Below are positions 58,048 to 64,000 of a stretch of 64,000 nt of DNA, one piece after another. Source of the DNA: Hyphomicrobiales bacterium. Lineage in GTDB: Bacteria; Pseudomonadota; Alphaproteobacteria; Rhizobiales; Rhizobiaceae. The DNA is taken from assembly GCA_017305835.1 (NCBI GenBank), contig JAFKJY010000051.1, positions 1 to 64,000 of the forward strand. The letters run 5' to 3'. The notes beneath the pieces were generated by a model that saw only the letters and a program-made list of their open reading frames with translations, was not told the DNA's origin and ran no database searches. Each line of letters starts with the position of its first letter. Positions within the stretch are counted from its first letter, which is position 1. Made by a program: the position numbers and the translations under genes.

Positions 58048-58860
58048 TCAGCCCTTGGTCGCGCCGGAGGTGAGCCCCTGGATGAACTCCTTCTGCGCCA
58101 GAAGGAACAGCAGGATGCCGGGCGCCAGAACCATGATGCAGAAGGCGTAGAGCGCGCCCGTCGTATCCTCCTGGTAGGACAGGAAGCGCGACAGGCCCAG
58201 CGGCAGCGTCTGCATCTCCGGCGAGCGGGTCATGATCAGCGGCCACAGGAAGTTGTTCCACGACCAGATGAAGGACAGGATCACGTTGGTCGCCATCGCC
58301 GATTTCGCCAGCGGCATCATGATCGTCCAGATGATGCGCCATTCCGACAGCCCGTCCACCTTGGCCGCGTCGATCAGCGAGGCGGGGATGGCGTCGAAGC
58401 TCGCCTTGAAGACGAAGATGCAGATGATCGTCGAGAACTGCGGCAGGGCCAGCCCGAGATAGGAATCGAGCAGCCCCAGCTTGGCGGTGATCAGGTAGGC
58501 GGGGATGATCGTCGCCTGGAACGGCACCATCATGCAGGACAGGAACAGCATGAGGATGAAGGTCTTGCCGCGGAAGCCGCGCGTCAGCGCGTAGCCCGCC
58601 ATGGCGTTGAGCACGATGTTCGCCGCGATCGTCAGCACCGTGACGATGACCGAGTTCAGGAAGTAACGGGCGAACGGGATCGCGTACCAGACGTCGACGT
58701 AATAGAACAGGTTCGGGTTGCGCGGGATGATGCTGGGCGGATAGTTGAAGATGTTCTCGCCCGAGATCGACGTCTTGAACACCCAGTAGAACGGCACCAG
58801 CATGACGAAGCTGGTGAGGATCAGCGCGAGGTGGATCGGCCAGCGGGGATATCGGCGCAT
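58048..58860 (-). CDS. CUT1 sugar ABC transporter permease (MalG type)
   Basis: This 270-residue permease has about six helices and the EAA loop ASLIDAAKVDGLSEWRIIW; it ends QGLTSGATKG. Its ATG shares bases with the stop of the MalF-type gene (TGATG). It forms the channel with that subunit. No ATPase is encoded in this operon. Confidence 0.94.
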   Translation of the reverse strand: MRRYPRWPIHLALILTSFVMLVPFYWVFKTSISGENIFNYPPSIIPRNPNLFYYVDVWYAIPFARYFLNSVIVTVLTIAANIVLNAMAGYALTRGFRGKTFILMLFLSCMMVPFQATIIPAYLITAKLGLLDSYLGLALPQFSTIICIFVFKASFDAIPASLIDAAKVDGLSEWRIIWTIMMPLAKSAMATNVILSFIWSWNNFLWPLIMTRSPEMQTLPLGLSRFLSYQEDTTGALYAFCIMVLAPGILLFLLAQKEFIQGLTSGATKG

Positions 58861-59798
58861 CAGTCTCGCTCCACCGCGCCGGCATTGCCGCCGGAAAGCC
58901 GGTTCGCAGCCCATGCGATGACGAGCAGCAGCACGAAGAACACCACGGTCACGGCGCCGGCGTAATCGAACCGCGTCTGCACGAAGCCGAGCTTGTAGAT
59001 GTAGGTGACGAGGATCTCGGTGGCGCGGCCCGGCCCGCCGCCGGTCATCACGTAGACCAGGTCGAAGCTCGTCACCGAGTTCAGCATGCCGATGACGAAG
59101 CACAGGAAGATCGAGGGCCGCAGCAGCGGCAGCGTGATGCGCAGGAAGCGCCTGAACGCGTTCGCCCCGTCGATCTCCGCCGCCTCGTAGAGGTTGCCGG
59201 GGATGTTCTGCAGGCCGGTCAGCAGGATGATCATGTAGAAGCCGAGCATCTGCCAGATGTTGGCGGCGATCACCGACGGCAGCGCCCAGGTGAAGGAGTT
59301 CAGGAACGGGATCGGCGCGTCGACGAGATGGAGGGAGCGCGCCACGTAATTGAACAGGCCGACGCGCTCGTCGAACATCCAGCGCCAGATGATCGCCACC
59401 GCGACCGTCATCAGCGGGTAGGAGAGGAAGATCAGCGTGCGGTAGATGTTGCGCCCGCGTATGTCGGTGTCGACCAGCAGGGCCAGACCGAGCGCGATGG
59501 CGATGCCGACGGGGGCCGAGGCGACGACGTAGAGCGTGTTCCACAGCGCCTGCCAGAACACGTCGTCGTCCAGCATCTCCTCGTAGTTCTCGAGCCCGAT
59601 GAAGATCGCCGGCTTGAGCGGCGACCACGCCTCGAACGACAGCACGACGTTCCAGACGAGCGGCAGGATGCGGTAGAGCAGGAAGATCAGCAGCGACGGC
59701 GCCAGGAAGCACCAGATCAGCACCGCCTGCCGCGTGCTCTTGCGGGCGACGAACGGAGCCCGGCGATCCGGCTCGACCTCGGAGGCAAGTGATACCAT
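58860..59798 (-). CDS. CUT1 sugar ABC transporter permease (MalF type)
   Basis: This 312-residue permease has about six helices, with the EAA loop GNLYEAAEIDGANAFRRFL and MTGGGPGRATEIL. It begins 114 bases after the binding-protein gene, a gap that holds a strong stem-loop. The basic N-terminus (about 30 residues, DRRAPFVARKSTRQ) is cytoplasmic. Confidence 0.93.
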   Translation of the reverse strand: MVSLASEVEPDRRAPFVARKSTRQAVLIWCFLAPSLLIFLLYRILPLVWNVVLSFEAWSPLKPAIFIGLENYEEMLDDDVFWQALWNTLYVVASAPVGIAIALGLALLVDTDIRGRNIYRTLIFLSYPLMTVAVAIIWRWMFDERVGLFNYVARSLHLVDAPIPFLNSFTWALPSVIAANIWQMLGFYMIILLTGLQNIPGNLYEAAEIDGANAFRRFLRITLPLLRPSIFLCFVIGMLNSVTSFDLVYVMTGGGPGRATEILVTYIYKLGFVQTRFDYAGAVTVVFFVLLLVIAWAANRLSGGNAGAVERD

Positions 59799-59851
59799 CG
59801 GCTATACCATGAGCTGTCGCCTCGAACGGCGACGGCAGGCGGCAGGGACGG

Positions 59852-59883
59852 TCCGCCCCTCGCGCACGCGGCGGAGGGGCGGA
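59852..59883 (-). repeat. 10-bp stem-loop between binding-protein and permease genes
   Basis: TCCGCCCCTC and GAGGGGCGGA form a perfect 10-bp stem with a 12-base loop in the 114-base gap between the sugar-binding-protein gene and the MalF-type permease gene. No T-run follows. It is the third hairpin at this type of junction in the window. Confidence 0.6.
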
Positions 59884-59912
59884 ATGGGAGGCTCAGGACG
59901 ACGGCCCGGCCG

Positions 59913-61163
59913 TCACGAGCGGCGCATCACGCGGGCTACGGCCTTTTCCGCATCGGCGAGCGCGGTCTTGGCGTCCTTGCGGCCGAGCACGCCGTTCTGG
60001 AACTCGGCCCAGAACGCGTCCTTGACCTGCGCGTCGTTCGGCAGAGGCCAGTTGCCGCACATCTTGTCGGTGTGCTCGAGCTGCGTCTGCAGCACGGTGT
60101 AGGCCAGCGGGTCGTCGGTCTTGACCTTCTCGAGGCCGGCCTTGTCGGCCGCCAAGTTGCCGGTCAGGATGCGCCGGCGCAGCGCGAACTCCGTCGCCCA
60201 CTTGTTGCCCGTCATGTGCTTGACGAGCGACCACGCGAGATCCGGGTCCTTCGAGGTCTTGGAGATGGCGAAGCCGTGATTGGTCGGCGTCGACCAGTCG
60301 CCCGGGTTCTGCACCGCGCCGAGCGTGTCGCCGTTGACCCACGGACCCTGCCCCTTGACGAAGAAATAGGCGGCCGAATGGGCCTGCAGCATGCCGACAT
60401 TGCCCGAGGCGAAGGCGCCGTTCGGCTCGACCCAGCGGCCCGTCCAGGCGATCTTGTTGATGCCGCCCGCCGCGGTCTCCTCGGCGAGCCGCTCCAGCAC
60501 CGCCACGGCTTCCGGCGTGTTGAACGCCGGCGTCTTCATGTCGTCTTCCAGCAGCTTGACGCCGTTCATCTGCATCAGCGGCCAGTAGAGCCAGTCGAAG
60601 TTCAGCGTCAGGAAGCCCGTCTTCTCGCCCTTCGCCATCGCCCGCGAAGCCTTCATCAGCTCGTCGAACGAGGTGGGCGGGGCCGAGATGCCGGCCTCCT
60701 TGAACATGGTCTTGTTGTAGAAGAGGAGGGTCTTGGCGATGTAGAAGGGGACGACGTAGTTCTTCTTGTCGTACACGAAGCTCCCCAGGTAATCCTGGTT
60801 GTAGAGCTTGGCGACGTCCGGCTCCTTCTCCATGTAGGGCGTCAGGTCGAGCAGCGCGCCGTTGGCGGCCCACTCCACCCAGATCATGCCCTGCAGGTCG
60901 ATGATGTCGGGCGCGGTGCCGGCGACGAGCTGCGTCTGGTAGAACGCCGGGAGCTCCGGACCCTTCTTGTCGAGCCACTCGATCTCGACGCCCGGGTTCT
61001 GCGCCTGGAAGTCCGCGAACTCCTCTTTGAACAAAGCCTCCTGGTCCGCGATGTTCCAGGTCAGGATGCTGAGCTTCTTGTTCGACTGCGCCCGCAGATA
61101 AGCGGGCATCGCCAGCACTCCGGCGGCGGCAAGACCACCCTTAATGACAGTCCTACGGTCCAT
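59913..61163 (-). CDS. CUT1 sugar ABC transporter solute-binding protein, Tat-type signal
   Basis: This 416-residue binding protein begins MDRRTVIKGGLAAAG, a twin-arginine-type signal (RRTVIKG), and is cleaved near LRAQ-S (about residue 26). A Tat route implies export of an already folded protein, which is uncommon but known for sugar-binding proteins. The mature part has the family-1 pattern LTWNIADQEALFKEEFADFQ. GGGAGG precedes the ATG at 61163. It heads the nine-gene minus-strand operon and is divergent from the dehydratase gene. Confidence 0.93.
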   Translation of the reverse strand: MDRRTVIKGGLAAAGVLAMPAYLRAQSNKKLSILTWNIADQEALFKEEFADFQAQNPGVEIEWLDKKGPELPAFYQTQLVAGTAPDIIDLQGMIWVEWAANGALLDLTPYMEKEPDVAKLYNQDYLGSFVYDKKNYVVPFYIAKTLLFYNKTMFKEAGISAPPTSFDELMKASRAMAKGEKTGFLTLNFDWLYWPLMQMNGVKLLEDDMKTPAFNTPEAVAVLERLAEETAAGGINKIAWTGRWVEPNGAFASGNVGMLQAHSAAYFFVKGQGPWVNGDTLGAVQNPGDWSTPTNHGFAISKTSKDPDLAWSLVKHMTGNKWATEFALRRRILTGNLAADKAGLEKVKTDDPLAYTVLQTQLEHTDKMCGNWPLPNDAQVKDAFWAEFQNGVLGRKDAKTALADAEKAVARVMRRS

Positions 61164-61233
61164 TCTGTCCTCCCTCAAGACGGCGTTCCCGGCTCCTCGT
61201 CGGGTTCCAGCACGGAATGATAGCGATAATGTT

Positions 61234-61249
61234 TTTGCGGTCAAGCAAA
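61234..61249. promoter_or_regulatory. Candidate LacI-type operator in the divergent dehydratase/importer gap
   Basis: TTTGC (61234-61238) and GCAAA (61245-61249) form a 5-bp dyad around a 6-base centre, the size of LacI-family operators. It lies 71 bases before the binding-protein gene in an AT-rich part of the 222-base gap. The lacI-family gene downstream of the dehydratase would be the natural regulator (inference). Confidence 0.4.
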
Positions 61250-61314
61250 CTCGCAGAAAAGATAGCCTCCGAAATTATCCAATGAAATCTGCATAATAGA
61301 GGCGAAGGGCCGCG

Positions 61315-61341
61315 TTGACAGCAATTTGAAAGCGGTATCAT
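61315..61341 (+). promoter_or_regulatory. Candidate promoter of the IlvD/Edd dehydratase gene
   Basis: A -35 TTGACA at 61315-61320 and TATCAT (5 of 6 consensus) at 61336-61341 are separated by 15 bases, a little short. They lie 45 bases before the GTG start. This places a promoter over the alternative upstream TTG start and argues against it. Confidence 0.5.
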
Positions 61342-61385
61342 ATTGGCGCGCATTCTTGCCACGACGACCGCCAGGGGGAGCGCCC

Positions 61386-63110
61386 GTGCCAACTCGCCGC
61401 CCAGAGGATCTGCGCAGTGCCCGCTGGTATACGGCGGACAGCATGCGCGCCTTTGCCCATCGGCAGCGGATGCAGCAGATGGGGCTGCGGCGCGAGGAGT
61501 TCATGGGTCGCCCGGTGATCGCGATCCTCAACACCTGGAGCGACCTGTCGCCCTGCCACGCGCATCTGCGCGAGCGGGCCGACGCGGTGAAGCGCGGCGT
61601 GCTGCGCGCCGGCGGCTTTCCGGTCGAGCTGCCGGCGCTGTCGCTCGGCGAGGTCATGGTCAAGCCGACCACCATGCTCTACCGCAACCTCCTGGCCATG
61701 GAGGCCGAGGAGCTGCTGCGGCAGCATCCGATCGACGGCGCGGTCCTGATCGGGGGCTGCGACAAGACCGGCCCCGGCCTGATCATGGGCGCCGTCAGCA
61801 TGGACCTGCCGGTGATCTTCTGCCCGGCCGGGCCGATGCTGAACGGGCGCTGGCGCGGCACCAAGGTGGGCGCCGGCACCCACACCCGCAAATACTGGGA
61901 CGAATACCGCGCCGGCCACATCGGCGAGCGCGACATGGTCGAGATCGAGGGCGTGTCGACGCGCTCGCCCGGCACCTGCAACACGATGGGCACCGCCTCC
62001 ACCATGACGTCGATCATCGACGCGCTGGGGCTGACGCTGCCCGGCGCCTCCAGCATCCCGGCCATGGACGCCGCGCATCCGCGCATGGCATCGGCCTGCG
62101 GCGAGCGCATCGTCGACATGGTCTGGGAGGACCTGAAGCCGTCGCGCATCCTGTCGCAAGGATCGCTGCGCAACGCGCTGCACGTCGACGTCGCCCTCGG
62201 CGGCTCGACCAACGCGGCCGTGCACCTCGTCGCCATGGCCCGCCGCGCCGGGCTCGCCATCGATCTCGACGACCTCGACGCGGCGGCGCGGCGCACCCCG
62301 GTGCTGGCCAACATCTTCCCGGCCGGCGACGCGCTGATGGAGGATTTCTACTTCGCCGGCGGCGTGCTCGGCCTGATGACCCGGCTGACCGACCGGCTCG
62401 ACCTCGACGCGCTGAACGTCACCGGCGGCACGCTGCGGGACGCGCTCGCCCGCGCCCGCGTCGACGACGACGACGTGATCCGCCCGCTCGACAGGCCGGT
62501 CACGACCGCGCCGGCGATTGCCGTGCTGACCGGCAACCTCGCGCCGGACGGCGCCGTCATCAAGCCGTCGGCGGCGAGCCCCGCGCTGCTCACCCACCGC
62601 GGCCGCGCCATCGTGTTCGACGGCCATGCCGACTTCAACAAGCGCCTCGACGACCCGTCGCTCGACATCGACGAGACCTGCGTGCTGGTGCTGCGCGGCG
62701 CCGGGCCGGTCGGCGCGCCGGGCATGCCGGAATGGGGCGCGCTGGCGCTGCCGAAGGCGCTGATCAGGAAGGGCGTGCGCGACATGGTGCGCATCTCCGA
62801 CGCGCGCATGAGCGGCACGCACTACGGCACCTGCGTGCTGCACGTCGCGCCCGAATCGCATGTCGGCGGCCCCCTCGCATTGCTGCGGACCGGCGACGAG
62901 ATCGTGCTCGACGTCCCCAACCGGCGGCTGGACATGCTGGTGCCGGACGAGGAGATCGCGCGCCGCAGGGCCGCCTGGACCCCGCCGCCGTCGAATTACG
63001 CACGCGGCTATACCGCGCTCTTCCAGCGGCATGTTACGCAGGCGGACAAGGGGTGCGACTTCGACTTCCTGGAGGCAGGCGCCCCGACACCGGAGCCCGA
63101 CATATATTGA
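61386..63110 (+). CDS. IlvD/Edd-family sugar-acid dehydratase, L-arabonate-type
   Basis: This 574-residue enzyme has the three cluster cysteines Cys57 (SDLSPCHAH), Cys125 (GGCDKTGP) and Cys198 ([10 protein letters not shown]). It resembles L-arabonate dehydratase of Rhizobium (RSARWYTADSM, LNTWSDLSPC, NLAPDGAVIKPSAASP, VRISDARMSGTHYGT). GTG at 61386 follows GGGGGAG by 5 bases. It is divergent from a sugar importer with lactonase and SDR genes, so a pentonate or hexonate is the likely substrate. It differs from the xylonate-type paralogue at 5011-6810. Confidence 0.92.
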   Translation: MPTRRPEDLRSARWYTADSMRAFAHRQRMQQMGLRREEFMGRPVIAILNTWSDLSPCHAHLRERADAVKRGVLRAGGFPVELPALSLGEVMVKPTTMLYRNLLAMEAEELLRQHPIDGAVLIGGCDKTGPGLIMGAVSMDLPVIFCPAGPMLNGRWRGTKVGAGTHTRKYWDEYRAGHIGERDMVEIEGVSTRSPGTCNTMGTASTMTSIIDALGLTLPGASSIPAMDAAHPRMASACGERIVDMVWEDLKPSRILSQGSLRNALHVDVALGGSTNAAVHLVAMARRAGLAIDLDDLDAAARRTPVLANIFPAGDALMEDFYFAGGVLGLMTRLTDRLDLDALNVTGGTLRDALARARVDDDDVIRPLDRPVTTAPAIAVLTGNLAPDGAVIKPSAASPALLTHRGRAIVFDGHADFNKRLDDPSLDIDETCVLVLRGAGPVGAPGMPEWGALALPKALIRKGVRDMVRISDARMSGTHYGTCVLHVAPESHVGGPLALLRTGDEIVLDVPNRRLDMLVPDEEIARRRAAWTPPPSNYARGYTALFQRHVTQADKGCDFDFLEAGAPTPEPDIY

Positions 63111-64000
63111 GAAAATCCCCACCCGGCCGAGCCACCCGCCAGAACGACCAGGATGCCGCGCCAGGCACGCGCGAGCGCATGGGCGCGACGCGGCCGCGCA
63201 TGGTGGACGTGGCGCGCGTGGCCGGCGTCTCGACGGCGACCGTGTCGCGCGCCCTGCGCGAGCCGGAGGCTGTGTCGCCGCGCATGCGCGAGCGGATCGA
63301 CGCGGCCGTCGAGCGCCTGTCCTACCGCCGCAACCTGATGGCGGGCGGGCTCGCCAGCGCCCGCAGCATGACGATCGGCGTCGTCATCCCCTCGATGATC
63401 AACGCCTTCTTCTCGAACACGCTCGAGGGGATGGAGTCGGGGCTGGCCGGCAGCGGCTACCAGCTGCTGATCGGCAACAGCCGCTATGGGCTGGAGACGG
63501 AGGAGCAGCTCGTCGCCTCGCTGCTGGCCTGGTCTCCCGCCGCGATCGTGGTGACCGGCTGCCGCCACAGCCGCGGCACGATGCGCATGCTGCTGGACGC
63601 CAACATCCCCGTCATCGAGATGTGGGAGCTGTCCGACCGGCCGATCGACACCGTCGTGGGCTTCTCCCAGCGCACGGCCGGCGCCGCGGCCGCCCGCCAC
63701 CTCATAGAGCGCGGCGCGACCCGCCTCGGCTTCATCGGGGCGATGCTCTCCAGCGACTACCGCGCCGGCGACCGCCGCGCCGGCTTCATGGCGGCCGCGG
63801 CCGAGTGCGGCTTCGCGCCGCCGGCCGAGGTGAGCGTGCCGGAGCAGGCGACGGCGGTGGGCGGCGCCAAGGCGCTGTCGCAGCTCATGGACGCCCACCC
63901 GGACGTCGACGCGGTGCTGTGCTCCAACGACGTGATGGCGCTCGGCGCCATCTTCGAGGCGCACCGGCACGGCTGGCAGGTGCCGCAGCGGCTGAAGCTG
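63107..64000 (+). CDS. LacI-family transcriptional regulator (C-terminus beyond window)
   Basis: A 298-codon open frame runs off the right edge. The helix-turn-helix reads VDVARVAGVSTATVSRAL, followed by the hinge (YRRNLMAGGLASAR) and the effector domain beginning MTIGVVIPSMINAFF. The start is uncertain. TTG at 63107 overlaps the dehydratase stop (TTGA) and adds 24 residues, while the ATG at 63179 gives a typical LacI N-terminus and is a fair alternative. It probably senses the sugar or sugar acid of the adjacent importer-dehydratase locus. Confidence 0.88.
   Translation, partial: MRKSPPGRATRQNDQDAAPGTRERMGATRPRMVDVARVAGVSTATVSRALREPEAVSPRMRERIDAAVERLSYRRNLMAGGLASARSMTIGVVIPSMINAFFSNTLEGMESGLAGSGYQLLIGNSRYGLETEEQLVASLLAWSPAAIVVTGCRHSRGTMRMLLDANIPVIEMWELSDRPIDTVVGFSQRTAGAAAARHLIERGATRLGFIGAMLSSDYRAGDRRAGFMAAAAECGFAPPAEVSVPEQATAVGGAKALSQLMDAHPDVDAVLCSNDVMALGAIFEAHRHGWQVPQRLKL

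Noticed and set aside
61326..61385. TTG start 20 codons upstream for the IlvD/Edd dehydratase
   Set aside because: It lies inside the likely promoter (TTGACA / TATCAT) and has no ribosome site; GTG at 61386 has GGGGGAG at the right distance.

Overview
The window is GC-rich, densely packed bacterial DNA with short operon gaps and many ATGA, GTGA or TTGA start/stop overlaps. TypA, an HWE-family kinase and the abundance of CUT1 sugar ABC, TRAP and Dpp importers point to an alphaproteobacterium, most likely Hyphomicrobiales (Rhizobium/Mesorhizobium/Phyllobacteriaceae-like). This is inferred from protein resemblance; no rRNA or tRNA gene was seen.

Layout. Positions 1-4902 look like conserved chromosome: a secreted protein running off the left edge, a small exported protein, typA, and a PAS-PAS-HWE sensor kinase. 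Positions 5011-14476 hold a divergent catabolic locus. On the minus strand are TetR, an FAH-family hydrolase, an acyl-CoA ligase and a xylonate-type dehydratase. On the plus strand are a TRAP importer and a metallo-beta-lactamase-fold hydrolase. Positions 14728-19707 hold an aldehyde dehydrogenase, then an operon of DHDPS-like aldolase, 3-hydroxyanthranilate dioxygenase and aspartate dehydrogenase, divergent from a LysR gene. Positions 19723-27946 are a minus-strand Dpp/Opp-type ABC operon ending in a TIM-barrel protein, an odd amidohydrolase and a YCII protein. Positions 28297-36470 are a PadR-sulfatase-ABC importer-dehydrogenase-ThuA operon that resembles the thuEFGKAB trehalose operon of Sinorhizobium but carries an internal sulfatase. 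It is divergent from an enolase-superfamily enzyme (36649-37773).

Positions 37789-43502 are a RidA / aldose-epimerase-like / deacetylase / D-threonine-aldolase-like / oxidoreductase / DMT-exporter operon. Positions 43611-52725 form two divergent operons that together encode an importer, mutarotase, SDR, SMP-30 lactonase, galactonate dehydratase (DgoD) and HpcH/HpaI aldolase. On paper this is a complete non-phosphorylating oxidative route for galactose or a similar aldose. Positions 52756-61163 are a nine-gene sugar operon (binding protein, two permeases, a small membrane protein, D-2-hydroxyacid dehydrogenase, TIM barrel, Gfo/Idh/MocA, SDR, SMP-30) with no ATPase gene. It is divergent from an arabonate-type IlvD/Edd dehydratase followed by a LacI regulator that runs off the right edge.

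Overall, about 55 kb of the 64 kb is a cluster of carbohydrate and organic-acid uptake and catabolism modules with five solute-binding-protein-dependent importers. I saw no phage, transposon, CRISPR, toxin-antitoxin or defence genes. The most interesting points are the sulfatase inside a thu-like operon with a strong 11-bp inverted repeat in front of PadR; strong stem-loops at three of five binding-protein/permease junctions; an amidohydrolase lacking its metal-binding HxH; and the pairing of 3-hydroxyanthranilate dioxygenase with aspartate dehydrogenase.
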